Shown here one piece after another: positions 27,058 to 35,172 of a stretch of DNA of 64,000 nucleotides. Location of the stretch: the NCBI GenBank assembly GCA_030680415.1, contig JAUXVE010000075.1:1-64000 (forward strand). Direction: 5' to 3'. Under the pieces are notes generated by a model, which was given only the letters and a program-made list of their open reading frames with translations, had not been told where the DNA came from and searched no databases. Source of the stretch: Rubrivivax sp. Lineage in GTDB: Bacteria; Pseudomonadota; Gammaproteobacteria; Burkholderiales; Burkholderiaceae_C. A program made the translations under genes and the position numbers. How positions within the stretch are numbered: the first letter of the stretch is position 1; each line of letters opens with the position of its first letter.

Positions 27058-28872
27058 TCAGCGCCCGCCGCCGGGCAGGAATTCCTGCCACCCGGGCGGC
27101 CGCGCCGGCAGTTCACACTGGAACGGTGCGCTCGCCGCGGCCCCGGCTGCGGCCGGGCCGGCCGCCCGCGGGCAGGCTTCGAAGAATGCCGCCGCATCGG
27201 GCTTCCTGAACTCGCGCAGGCGCTCGGCCAGGTGGCGCGCCTCGTCCACGCGACCCTGGGCCGCGAGTGCCTGCGCCCAGGCCATCATCAGCCGCGTGTC
27301 GAGCAGGTAATGCGAGGCGCGGTCGAAGGCCGCTTCGGCGTCGTGCAAGGCCACACCCGAGGTCACTGCCGCGTAGTCGGCGTGGTGGCCGAAGAGGATG
27401 CTGCGGCGGCCGTCGGCGATGCGCTGCTCCAGCGGCGGCGCACCGGGGCGGGCGCTGAAGATGGTGGCCACACGGGCGTAGTCGACGACCGACCCGAGGG
27501 CACCGACCACCAGCGCCGCACCGGCCAGCGTCAGCCCCGGCGCCGCCCGGGCCGCGGCGGGCACCGCCATCGCAGAGCGCCCCCGCGGTGCAGACCGCAG
27601 CGCAAAGCCCCCGGCCCAGGCCGCCGGCAGCAGGAAGTAGCTGTACCACAGCGGGTACTCCAGTTGGCTGTGCAGGCCGATCATCAGCACCATCAGCATC
27701 GCTGCGCGCTGCGCCGTGCCCATGCCACCCTCGGCTGCCCAGGCCTGGCGCACGCCGCGCGCCAGCGCCCACAACAGCAGCGCCATCACCGCCGCGGCCA
27801 GCGGCAGGCCCAGTTCCACCGCCAGTTGCAACGGCAGGTTGTGCGTATGGTCGAAGAAGGCCACCGGACGGCCGGGGAACGGCGTCAGCGTCCAGGCCAG
27901 GTTGAATTCGCCGAAGCCCACGCCCGCCCACGGGTGGCGGCTGATCAGCTCCAGCGTGTTGGCCCAGATCGCGAAGCGCGAGCCCGAGATGTCGCTTTCG
28001 GCCAGCCGCGCGGCGCCACCGAAGGTGTGCTGCAGGGCCGCGGCCCACTGCGCCATGCCCAGCCAGCAGACGGCGTAGACCAGCGGCATGGCCAGCAGCA
28101 GCCAGCGCGTGGGGCGCGCCAGGCGCCGGTCCGCCGCGCCCCACAGTGCCAGCAGCAGCACGCTCACGAGGCCGGTGCGCGACGCCGTCAGCACCACCGC
28201 GAATACCAATGCCGCCAGCGCCAGGGCGCCGGCCCGGCGGCCGAGGCGGCCCAATTCCACCAGCGCCACCGCCGCGATGGCGGCCCACAGCAGCAGGCTG
28301 CTCAGGTGGTTGGGCTGGCGCAGGTTGCCCACCGCGCGGCCGGCGATGCCCGAGCGCGCGATCCAGTCACCCTCGGGCAGCTCGGGCAGGAAGACCTGGA
28401 TGACGGCGATGCCGACATTGAACAAGCCGGCCACCAGCCAGGCCCAGCAGAAGGCGGCGAAGAGGTCCGTCGCGTCGCCGCGTGCGGCGGCGCCGGCACC
28501 GCCGGCCGCCACCACCGCTGTCGCCAGCAGCATGCCGATGGCCGACAGCGCCAGCGTCGACGGCAGGGCGCCCGGGCCCCAGGACCAGCCCACCGCCGCG
28601 CCGACCAGCGCCAGCGCCGCCAGCAGCGGGCCCGGCCCGCGCCCCGGCGCTGCCGGCGCCGACGCGACCACGAAGGCACCCCACAAGGCCAGCGCCAGCG
28701 CCTGGTTCAGGAAGGTCGGCGAAGGCGAGACGTTGTAGGCCAGCAGCGACGGCAGTGTGGCCGCCGCGGTGGCGATCCAGACGCGGAGGTCGGTGGCGGG
28801 CAAGGCGGGTGCGGGCTGTGAGGGCGGGCGAGTATGCCAGCGCGTGGAACCGGGCGCGCCGGCCCCTGTCAT
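27058..28872 (-). CDS. O-antigen ligase / PglL-like oligosaccharyltransferase
   Basis: This polytopic inner-membrane protein of about 604 residues has some 12 hydrophobic helices. The Wzy_C/O-antigen-ligase signature is present (SRFAIWANTLELISRHPWAGVGFGEFNL, then a loop with FDHTHNLPLQLAVELGLP), and IGLHSQLEYPLWYSYFLLPAAW is typical of the PglL/PilO branch that glycosylates pilins and other proteins. It would transfer a lipid-linked glycan in the periplasm. A cytoplasmic or periplasmic helical tail of about 130 residues follows. The chosen ATG (28872) nearly touches the start of the divergent SIS gene, so a later start is possible. Pilus ATPase genes lie 3 kb away. Confidence 0.88.
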   Translation of the reverse strand: MTGAGAPGSTRWHTRPPSQPAPALPATDLRVWIATAAATLPSLLAYNVSPSPTFLNQALALALWGAFVVASAPAAPGRGPGPLLAALALVGAAVGWSWGPGALPSTLALSAIGMLLATAVVAAGGAGAAARGDATDLFAAFCWAWLVAGLFNVGIAVIQVFLPELPEGDWIARSGIAGRAVGNLRQPNHLSSLLLWAAIAAVALVELGRLGRRAGALALAALVFAVVLTASRTGLVSVLLLALWGAADRRLARPTRWLLLAMPLVYAVCWLGMAQWAAALQHTFGGAARLAESDISGSRFAIWANTLELISRHPWAGVGFGEFNLAWTLTPFPGRPVAFFDHTHNLPLQLAVELGLPLAAAVMALLLWALARGVRQAWAAEGGMGTAQRAAMLMVLMIGLHSQLEYPLWYSYFLLPAAWAGGFALRSAPRGRSAMAVPAAARAAPGLTLAGAALVVGALGSVVDYARVATIFSARPGAPPLEQRIADGRRSILFGHHADYAAVTSGVALHDAEAAFDRASHYLLDTRLMMAWAQALAAQGRVDEARHLAERLREFRKPDAAAFFEACPRAAGPAAAGAAASAPFQCELPARPPGWQEFLPGGGR

Positions 28873-28885
28873 ATGATGCATGTTC

Positions 28886-29434
28886 ATGCTCGAACAGCGT
28901 ATCCAGCAGCACTTCTTCGACGGCGCCGACCTCAAGTACCAGTCTGCGGAGACACTGGCGCGCCCGATCGCCGAGGCTGCAGCGGCGCTGTTGTCGGCCA
29001 TCACCGGCGGCGGCAAGGTCATGGCCTGCGGCAGCGGTGCCGGCAGCTTGCTGGCGCAGCAGCTGGCGCGGCTGTTCAGCGGCCGTTTCGAACGCGAGCG
29101 CCCGCCGCTGGCGGCCCTGGCACTGGCCGGCGAGCCGGCGTTGCAGGCCCAGCAGGTGCGTGCCCTGGGTCTGCCGGGCGACGTGCTGCTGTACGTCGAC
29201 GACGGCGAAGGCCACAGCGCCGCAGTGATCTCGGCCGCGCAGGGCAAGGACATGACCATCGTCGTGCTGGCCGGCCGCGGCGCGGCCGCCTTCGCCGAGT
29301 TGCTGGCCGAGACCGACGTGCTCGTGGCCGTGCCGCACGAGCGAGCGGCACGTGTCGCGGAGCTGCAGCTCCTGGTGCTGCACTGCCTGTGCGATGCGGT
29401 CGATTTTCAATTGATGGGGGAACAAGAGCCATGA
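28886..29434 (+). CDS. SIS-domain protein, DiaA/GmhA-like
   Basis: This 182-residue protein has a sugar-isomerase (SIS) fold with the N-terminal helix FFDGADLKYQSAETLARPI typical of DiaA, the DnaA-binding replication initiator factor, and of phosphoheptose isomerase. The phosphate-binding loop reads VMACGSGAGSLLAQQ instead of the usual CGNGGSA-DAQH, so the isomerase active site is not intact. A DiaA-like, non-catalytic role is more likely. Its stop overlaps the next start (ATGA), and the neighbour is a dolP-like lipoprotein as in the E. coli diaA-yraP order. In-frame ATGs occur at 28880 and 28886. Neither has a Shine-Dalgarno, and a TATGAT lies 8 bases before the second. Confidence 0.85.
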   Translation: MLEQRIQQHFFDGADLKYQSAETLARPIAEAAAALLSAITGGGKVMACGSGAGSLLAQQLARLFSGRFERERPPLAALALAGEPALQAQQVRALGLPGDVLLYVDDGEGHSAAVISAAQGKDMTIVVLAGRGAAAFAELLAETDVLVAVPHERAARVAELQLLVLHCLCDAVDFQLMGEQEP

Positions 29435-30081
29435 TCCATTCCAGTCTGACCCGGCTCGGCCGCTGCACGGCGGCGCTGCTTGCCGCAGGCGTGCTGGCGG
29501 GCTGCGCGCCGCTGCTGCTGGGCGGTGCCGTGATCGGAGGCAGCCTCGTTGCCAGCGACCGGCGCACCACGGGCACCCAGCTCGAAGACCAGTCGATCGA
29601 GTTCAAGGCCGCGGCGCGCGTGCGCGAGCTGGCCACGCTCGGCAACGTCAACGTCGTCAGCTACAACCGCACCGTGCTCATCACTGGCGAGGTGCCGGGC
29701 GCAGAAGAAAAGGCGCGCGTCGAACGTGCGGTGGCCGCGGTGGAGAACGTGCGTGCGGTGGTCAACGAGCTGGGCATCGGCAACAGCAGCACCTTCGGCT
29801 CGCGCTCCACGGATGCCGTGCTGGGCGCCAAGGTCAAGGCCACCCTCATCGACGCCAAGGACGTGCATGCCAACGCCTACAAGGTGGTACTCGAACGCGG
29901 CATCGTCTACCTGATGGGCCGCGTCACCGAGCGTGAAGCCAACCGCGGCACCGAACTCGCGCGTTCTGTGTCGGGGGTGCAGAAGGTGGTGCGCGTGTTC
30001 GAGATCCTCAGCGAAAACGAACTCGCCAACCTCGGCCGTGCCACGGCGGGCCCGGCCGCAGGGGCCTCGGCACCGCGCTGA
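29431..30081 (+). CDS. dolP: BON-domain outer-membrane lipoprotein (DolP/YraP-like)
   Basis: This 216-residue lipoprotein has a lipobox LAGC (C25) after a typical signal peptide and two BON domains (about 55-115 and 130-195), each with the GNVNVVSYN/VLITGEVPG-type pattern. DolP supports outer-membrane integrity and the BAM complex. The start overlaps the SIS-gene stop (ATGA), a translational coupling. A Pro/Ala-rich tail follows the second BON domain. Confidence 0.93.
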   Translation: MIHSSLTRLGRCTAALLAAGVLAGCAPLLLGGAVIGGSLVASDRRTTGTQLEDQSIEFKAAARVRELATLGNVNVVSYNRTVLITGEVPGAEEKARVERAVAAVENVRAVVNELGIGNSSTFGSRSTDAVLGAKVKATLIDAKDVHANAYKVVLERGIVYLMGRVTEREANRGTELARSVSGVQKVVRVFEILSENELANLGRATAGPAAGASAPR

Positions 30082-30087
30082 CGAGCC

Positions 30088-30984
30088 TCAGGCGCGCAGC
30101 CGGCGCAGCAGGCTGGAGGTGTCCCAGCGCTGCCCGCCCTGGGCCTGGATCTCGGCGTAGAACTGGTCCACCAGCGCCGTCACCGGCAGTTGCGCGCCAT
30201 TGCGGCGCGCTTCGTCGAGCACCAGGCCGAGATCCTTGCGCATCCAGTCGACGGCAAAGCCGAAGTCGAAACGGTCCTCGAGCATGGTCCTGCCGCGGTT
30301 GTCCATCTGCCAGCTCTGCGCTGCGCCCTTGCCGATGACGTCCAGCACCAGCGGCATGTCCAGCCCGGCGCGACGACCGAACGCCAGCGCCTCGGCCAAA
30401 GCCTGGACCAGCCCGGCGATGGCCACCTGGTTGACCATCTTGGCCAACTGCCCGGCGCCGCTGGGGCCCACGCGCGTGACGGCCTTGGCAAAGCACAGCG
30501 CCACCGGCTTGACGCTGTCGAAGGGCGCGGCGTCGCCGCCGCACATCACCGTGAGGGCGCCGTTCACCGCGCCCGCCTGGCCGCCGGAGACCGGCGCGTC
30601 GACGAAGTGCAGCCCGCGCGCGAGCGCTTCCTGATAGAGCTGGCGCGCCACCTCGGCCGACGCCGTGGTGTGGTCGACGAACACCGCGCCCGGCTGCATG
30701 CCGGCGAAGGCGCCGTCGGCACCCAGTGCGACGGCGCGCAGGTCGTCGTCGTTGCCGACGCAGGCAAAGACGACATCGGCACCGGCCGCGGCCTGGCGCG
30801 GCGTCGGCGCGGCGGCGCCGCCGTATTCGGCGACCCAGGCGGCGGCCTTGGCGGCGCTGCGGTTGTAGACGGTGGCGGCGTGCCCGGCTCGCGCCAGGTG
30901 GCCGGCCATCGGGTGGCCCATCACGCCCAGGCCCAGGAAGGCCACGCGGCGAGCGCTCGTCGGTTCGTAGGTGCGGGTGTTCAT
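30088..30984 (-). CDS. NAD(P)-dependent beta-hydroxyacid dehydrogenase (3-hydroxyisobutyrate dehydrogenase-like)
   Basis: This 298-residue oxidoreductase has an N-terminal Rossmann fold (VAFLGLGVMGHPMAGHLARAG), the substrate motif DAPVSGGQAGA and the catalytic-lysine helix GAGQLAKMVNQVAIAG of the 3-hydroxyisobutyrate/tartronate-semialdehyde/glyoxylate reductase family. The exact substrate is not decidable from sequence. The ATG at 30984 gives the usual family start; upstream frame extension runs into a dispersed repeat. It converges with dolP. Confidence 0.92.
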   Translation of the reverse strand: MNTRTYEPTSARRVAFLGLGVMGHPMAGHLARAGHAATVYNRSAAKAAAWVAEYGGAAAPTPRQAAAGADVVFACVGNDDDLRAVALGADGAFAGMQPGAVFVDHTTASAEVARQLYQEALARGLHFVDAPVSGGQAGAVNGALTVMCGGDAAPFDSVKPVALCFAKAVTRVGPSGAGQLAKMVNQVAIAGLVQALAEALAFGRRAGLDMPLVLDVIGKGAAQSWQMDNRGRTMLEDRFDFGFAVDWMRKDLGLVLDEARRNGAQLPVTALVDQFYAEIQAQGGQRWDTSSLLRRLRA

Positions 30985-31021
30985 GCCCGCGATGGTAAAG
31001 GCCAACGCGACCAGGGGCTTG

Positions 31022-31101
31022 CGCGGATCCGGCTTCGCCGGGCCGCAGCAAGAGCCCCCTCGGGGGGTGGCGAAGGCGCGTAGCGACAAGCCTGGGGGCT
31101 C
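31022..31101. repeat. Dispersed GC-rich repeat (second copy of the recQ element)
   Basis: This segment carries GCGGATCCGG near its start, AGAGCCCCCTCGGGGGG in the middle and GCGACAAGCCTGGGGGCTCG at the end, matching the element inside recQ at 7731-7875. It fills the gap between the dehydrogenase start and the pilU stop, and its end abuts the pilU stop codon. The inverted GAGCCCCC and GGGGGCTC ends could form a stem and terminate pilU. Confidence 0.75.
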
Positions 31102-31102
31102 G

Positions 31103-32239
31103 TCACATCACCTTCATGTGTTCGGTGCCCGCCGACAGGTCGCTGCTGCGTGCGCGATCGCTGTTCAGCTTGATCTGCAGCCGCAGGTCGTTCACCGAGT
31201 CGGCGTTGCGCAGCGCGTCTTCGTAGCTGATCTGCCGGCCCTCGTAGAGGTCGAACAGGCTCTGGTCGAAGGTCTGCATGCCGAGCTCGCGGCTGCGCTT
31301 CATGAGTTCCTTGATCTCGTTGACCTCGCCCTTGAAGATCATGTCGCCGACCAACGGCGTGTTGAGCAGGATCTCCACCGCGGCCACGCGCCCGCGCCCC
31401 TGCTCGCGCGGCATCAGGCGCTGGCTGACCAGCGCCTTGAGGTTGAGCGAAAGGTCCATCAGCAGCTGCTGGCGCCGTTCTTCGGGGAAGAAGTTGATGA
31501 TGCGGTCCAGCGCCTGGTTGGAACTGTTGGCGTGCAGCGTGGCCAGGCACAGGTGGCCGGTTTCGGCAAAGGCCACGGCGTGTTCCATGGTCTCGCGGTC
31601 GCGCAACTCGCCCATCAGGATGACGTCGGGCGCCTGGCGCAGCGTGTTCTTCAGCGCCACCTCCCAGCTGTCGGTGTCGATGCCGAGTTCGCGCTGCGTG
31701 ACGATGCAGTTCTTGTGCGGGTGCACGAACTCCACCGGGTCTTCCACCGTGATGATGTGGCCGAACGAGTTCTCGTTGCGCCAGTCGACGATGGCCGCCA
31801 GCGAGGTGCTCTTGCCCGAGCCGGTGGCGCCGACGAAGATGACCAGGCCGCGCTTGGTCATCGCCACCTCCTTCAGCACCTGCGGCAGGCCCAGCGTGTC
31901 GATCGTGGGCAGCGTCTGCGGGATGGTCCGGAACACCAGCCCCACGTGCCCCTGCTGGATGAAGGCGTTGACGCGGAAGCGCCCCACGCCATGCGGCGAG
32001 ATCGCGAAGTTGCACTCCTTGGTGCGCTCGAACTCGGCACCCTGCTTGTCGTTCATGACCGCGCGCGCCAGCGCCAGCGTGTGCTGGCCGGTGAGCGGCT
32101 GCGGGCTGACCTTGGTGACCTTGCCGTCGACCTTGATGGCCGGCGGGAAGTCGGCGGTGAGGAAGAGGTCCGAGCCGTTGCGGGTGACCATCAACCGCAG
32201 CAGGTCGTTGACGAACTTGGAGGCCTGGTCGCGTTCCAT
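31103..32239 (-). CDS. pilU: Type IV pilus retraction ATPase PilU
   Basis: This 378-residue hexameric AAA-like ATPase powers pilus retraction together with PilT. Walker A GATGSGKSTS, the Asp box (TVEDPVEFVH), Walker B (DVILMGELRDRETMEHA) and the His box (LATLHANSSNQALDRI) are all intact. The ATG at 32239, with AGGA about 8 bases upstream, is preferred to a TTG two codons earlier. It lies 16 bases after pilT on the same strand. Confidence 0.96.
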   Translation of the reverse strand: MERDQASKFVNDLLRLMVTRNGSDLFLTADFPPAIKVDGKVTKVSPQPLTGQHTLALARAVMNDKQGAEFERTKECNFAISPHGVGRFRVNAFIQQGHVGLVFRTIPQTLPTIDTLGLPQVLKEVAMTKRGLVIFVGATGSGKSTSLAAIVDWRNENSFGHIITVEDPVEFVHPHKNCIVTQRELGIDTDSWEVALKNTLRQAPDVILMGELRDRETMEHAVAFAETGHLCLATLHANSSNQALDRIINFFPEERRQQLLMDLSLNLKALVSQRLMPREQGRGRVAAVEILLNTPLVGDMIFKGEVNEIKELMKRSRELGMQTFDQSLFDLYEGRQISYEDALRNADSVNDLRLQIKLNSDRARSSDLSAGTEHMKVM

Positions 32240-32255
32240 ACGCAAGTTCCTGGTT

Positions 32256-33299
32256 CTAGCCGGGGAAGTTTTCCGGGATCTTGGCCTTGGAGCGCGCCTC
32301 GGCCGGCGAGATGACGTTGCGGCGCACGAGGTCGGTGAGGTTCTGGTCCAGCGTCTGCATGCCCATGCTCTGGCCGGTCTGGATGCTGGAGTACATCTGC
32401 GCGATCTTGTTCTCGCGGATCAGGTTGCGGATGGCGCTGGTGCCCAGCATGATCTCGTGCGCGGCGACGCGGCCCGAGCCGTCCTTCAGCTTGCACAGGC
32501 TCTGCGAGACCACGGCCACCAGGCTTTCGGAAAGCATCGCGCGCACCATCTCCTTCTCGGCCGCCGGGAAGACGTCGACGATGCGGTCCACGGTCTTGGC
32601 CGCCGAACTGGTGTGCAGGGTACCGAACACCAGGTGGCCGGTCTCGGCCGCGGTCAGCGCCAGGCGGATGGTCTCCAGGTCGCGCATCTCGCCCACCAGG
32701 ATGGCGTCGGGGTCTTCGCGCAGCGCCGAGCGCAGCGCGTTGGCGAAGCTCAGCGTGTGCGGACCCACTTCGCGCTGGTTGATCAGGCACTTCTTGCTCT
32801 CGTGCACGAACTCGATCGGGTCCTCCACCGTCAGCACGTGGCCGTATTCGTGTTCGTTGAGGTGGTTGACCATGGCCGCCAGCGTCGTGCTCTTGCCCGA
32901 GCCGGTGGGGCCGGTGCACAGCACCATGCCGCGCGGCTTGAGCGCGAGTTCGGCAAAGACCTTGGGCGTGCCGAGCTGTTCCAGCGTCAGGATCTTGCTC
33001 GGGATGGTGCGGAACACCGCGCCGGCGCCGCGGTTCTGGTTGAAGGCGTTGACGCGAAAGCGGGCCAGGCCCTGGATCTCGAAGCTGAAGTCGCATTCCA
33101 GCGTGTCTTCGTAGTGCTTGCGCTGGGCGTCGTTCATGATGTCGTACACCATGTCGTGGACCGCCTTGTGGTCCAGCGCCTCGATATTGATGCGCCGCAC
33201 GTCGCCGTGGACCCGGATCATCGGCGGCAGGCCGGCTGACAGGTGCAGGTCGGAGGCCTTGTTCTTGACCGAAAAGGCCAGCAGCTGGGTGATGTCCAT
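32256..33299 (-). CDS. pilT: Type IV pilus retraction ATPase PilT
   Basis: This 347-residue PilT matches the family over its length. It has the N-terminal PAS-like domain (MDITQLLAFSVKNKASDLHL), Walker A GPTGSGKSTT, Asp box VEDPIEFVHE, Walker B DAILVGEMRDLETIRLA, His box GTLHTSSAAKTVDRI, and a C-terminal AIRNLIRENK helix. It drives pilus disassembly and twitching. Two ATGs are close (33305 and 33299); the second gives the family-consensus start. It diverges from the YggS-type gene with under 50 bases between them. Confidence 0.97.
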   Translation of the reverse strand: MDITQLLAFSVKNKASDLHLSAGLPPMIRVHGDVRRINIEALDHKAVHDMVYDIMNDAQRKHYEDTLECDFSFEIQGLARFRVNAFNQNRGAGAVFRTIPSKILTLEQLGTPKVFAELALKPRGMVLCTGPTGSGKSTTLAAMVNHLNEHEYGHVLTVEDPIEFVHESKKCLINQREVGPHTLSFANALRSALREDPDAILVGEMRDLETIRLALTAAETGHLVFGTLHTSSAAKTVDRIVDVFPAAEKEMVRAMLSESLVAVVSQSLCKLKDGSGRVAAHEIMLGTSAIRNLIRENKIAQMYSSIQTGQSMGMQTLDQNLTDLVRRNVISPAEARSKAKIPENFPG

Positions 33300-33342
33300 A
33301 GCCATGGGAAAGGGCGCGCGAACGCGTAAGCTCCGGGGGATT

Positions 33343-34089
33343 ATGGGCAGCATCGGAAGCAAGCTGCAAGAAGTGAAGCGGCGCATCGCTGCGGCCTGTG
33401 CCATGGCCGGGCGTGTTGCCAACATCCGCACGCAGGCGGCGGATTTCGGTGCCGCAGACGGCGTCACGCTGCTGGCGGTGAGCAAGACCTTCGGCGACGC
33501 TGCCGTGCGCGAGGCGCACGCCGCCGGCCAGCGCGCTTTCGGCGAGAACCACGTGCAGGAGGCGCTGGCCAAGATCGCGGCGCTGTCCGATCTGCGGCCC
33601 GGCATCGAATGGCACCTCATCGGGCCGCTGCAGAGCAACAAGACGAAAGCGGTGGCCGAGGCCTTCGACTGGGTGCACTCGGTGGACCGGCTCAAGATTG
33701 CCGAGCGCCTGGCCGAGCAACGGCCGGCATGGCTGCCGCCGCTGCAACTGTGTCTGCAGGTCAACATCAGCGCCGAGGCCAGCAAGAGCGGCGTGCAGCC
33801 GCGCGACGCCGCCGCGCTGGCGCACGCCGTGGCCGCGCTGCCACCCGAGCGCGTGCGGCTGCGCGGGCTGATGGCCATCCCGGAGCCGGCGGCCGACTTC
33901 GACGCGCAGCGGCTGCCGCACCGGCAGCTGCGTGAACTGCTGGCAGCGCTGCAGCGCGAGGGCCTGGCACTGGACACGCTGTCGATGGGCATGAGCGCCG
34001 ACCTCGAGGCGGCCATCGCCGAAGGCGCCACGATCGTTCGCGTGGGAACGGCCTTGTTCGGCGGCCGGCCGGCGCAGGCCGCTGCGTAG
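33343..34089 (+). CDS. yggS: YggS-family pyridoxal-phosphate homeostasis protein
   Basis: This 248-residue protein binds PLP through K48 (TLLAVSKTF) and has the family motifs FGENHVQEA, WHLIGPLQSNK, HSVDRLKIAERL, CLQVNISAEASKSG and LSMGMSADLEAAI. YggS/PLPBP has no known reaction and buffers PLP levels. The gene is next to pilT, a very common arrangement in Proteobacteria. The ATG at 33343 follows a GGGGGA. Confidence 0.96.
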   Translation: MGSIGSKLQEVKRRIAAACAMAGRVANIRTQAADFGAADGVTLLAVSKTFGDAAVREAHAAGQRAFGENHVQEALAKIAALSDLRPGIEWHLIGPLQSNKTKAVAEAFDWVHSVDRLKIAERLAEQRPAWLPPLQLCLQVNISAEASKSGVQPRDAAALAHAVAALPPERVRLRGLMAIPEPAADFDAQRLPHRQLRELLAALQREGLALDTLSMGMSADLEAAIAEGATIVRVGTALFGGRPAQAAA

Positions 34090-34361
34090 CGGCCCGGGAT
34101 GCTCCAAGCGTCCGCGCGCTGGCGCGGCGCCGACGTAGGACAGGAACTACACCAGGCAGCGGCGCCGTCCGATGTCGGCGGACAGGGCGCTTGCCGACAC
34201 TCGGGGCTGGCGACATCAGACGCACCGCCTCCAACCGCAAACTCGACCATGACCACCACCTCCCGCTGCCGGACCGCCATCGGCACGGCGGCGGCCATGG
34301 CCCTGTCCCCCGAGCCAGGCTCAGTCGGCTGGCCAATTCACACCCATCGCACGGAGTTCCC
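34090..34361. other. Non-coding stretch, nothing recognised
   Basis: This 272-base gap before the collagen-like lipoprotein gene shows no convincing open frame, tRNA or terminator. It probably holds the lipoprotein promoter; GGAG lies just before its start. Confidence 0.4.
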
Positions 34362-34667
34362 ATGAAACATTCCATTCCCCTGCTGGCCGCCGCGTTGCTG
34401 ACCACGTTGACGCTGGCCGCCTGTGACCGCCCCGCCACCGTCGTCGTGCCCTCCGTCGTGACGACTCCGGTGCCAGGGCCGGCTGGCCCGGCTGGCGAGG
34501 TTGGTGCCCAGGGCAGCCAGGGCGCCACCGGCATGCCGGGCAGCACAGGCATGCCGGGCAGTACAGGCATGCAAGGCAGCACCGGCACCCAGGGTGCCAC
34601 CGGCAGGCCCGGCGATGGCACCACCGTGATCGTCGTCCCGCCGGCTGCGTCGGCGCCGACGAACTGA
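34362..34667 (+). CDS. Small collagen-like lipoprotein
   Basis: This 101-residue secreted protein has a lipoprotein signal peptide ending in LAAC (C21). After a short Val/Thr/Pro spacer, residues 39-86 form 16 uninterrupted Gly-X-Y triplets (GPAGPAGEV to GRPGDG), enough for a short collagen triple helix. The tail is TTVIVVPPAASAPTN. A GST-GMP/GMQ submotif is repeated. A GGAG lies 6 bases before the ATG. No function is known; a trimeric stalk on the outer membrane is inference. The next gene is also a small exported protein on the same strand. Confidence 0.82.
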   Translation: MKHSIPLLAAALLTTLTLAACDRPATVVVPSVVTTPVPGPAGPAGEVGAQGSQGATGMPGSTGMPGSTGMQGSTGTQGATGRPGDGTTVIVVPPAASAPTN

Positions 34668-34676
34668 ACTCTCGAC

Positions 34677-34704
34677 CCTTCAAGCCCCTTCAAGCCCCTT
34701 CAAG
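34677..34704 (+). repeat. Short direct repeat before the exported-protein gene
   Basis: The ten-base unit CTTCAAGCCC occurs twice and a third time in part (CTTCAAGGAG), the last copy providing the ribosome-binding site for the gene at 34714. This looks like a slippage-prone tract that creates or displaces a Shine-Dalgarno. Confidence 0.6.
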
Positions 34705-34713
34705 GAGCCCCGA

Positions 34714-35172
34714 ATGAAGAGCACGGTTCTGCGCCTGTCCTCGATGACGTGTGCCCTGCTGCTGTGCGGCGCGGCCCAGGCAGCGCCGCCCGCACCGGCG
34801 GTCAGCGCAGCAGAGTTGAGCGCCGCGCGTGCGCGCCATGCACAGGAGGTCGCCGTGTGCAAGAGCGGCCGCTCGAACCAGGACCGCGCGACCTGCCTGC
34901 GTGAGGCCGGCGCTGCGCTGATGGAGGCGCAACGGGGCGGCCTGGGCGACGGCGCGGCACCGCCTGCGGCCAACCAGTTCCTGCGTTGCGATCCGCTACC
35001 CGCCGACCAGCGCAAGGACTGCATCGCACGCATGCAGGGCCAGGGCACGACGAGCGGCAGCGTCGCCGGCGGTGGCATCTATCGCGAACTCGTGACGCGC
35101 GAAGGGGGTGCTGCTTCCGCCGCGACACCGGCCGTGGGCACGGCGCAGCCCGACAAACCCAAGCCGCGGTGA
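34714..35172 (+). CDS. Hypothetical exported protein with conserved-looking cysteine pairs
   Basis: This 152-residue protein has a clear signal peptide (cleavage near GAAQA-APP, residue 23). The mature part carries four cysteines (VAVCKSGR, RATCLREAG, LRCDPLP, KDCIARM), which suggest two disulfides, and a low-complexity Ala/Gly/Pro tail. I do not recognise a family. AAGGAG lies 7 bases before the ATG. It may share a transcript with the collagen-like lipoprotein 46 bases upstream. Confidence 0.75.
   Translation: MKSTVLRLSSMTCALLLCGAAQAAPPAPAVSAAELSAARARHAQEVAVCKSGRSNQDRATCLREAGAALMEAQRGGLGDGAAPPAANQFLRCDPLPADQRKDCIARMQGQGTTSGSVAGGGIYRELVTREGGAASAATPAVGTAQPDKPKPR

Noticed and set aside
34478-34625. 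Short tandem repeats that might be a CRISPR-like array
   Set aside because: The periodicity is 9-18 bases and in frame with Gly-X-Y codons, so it is the collagen-like coding sequence.
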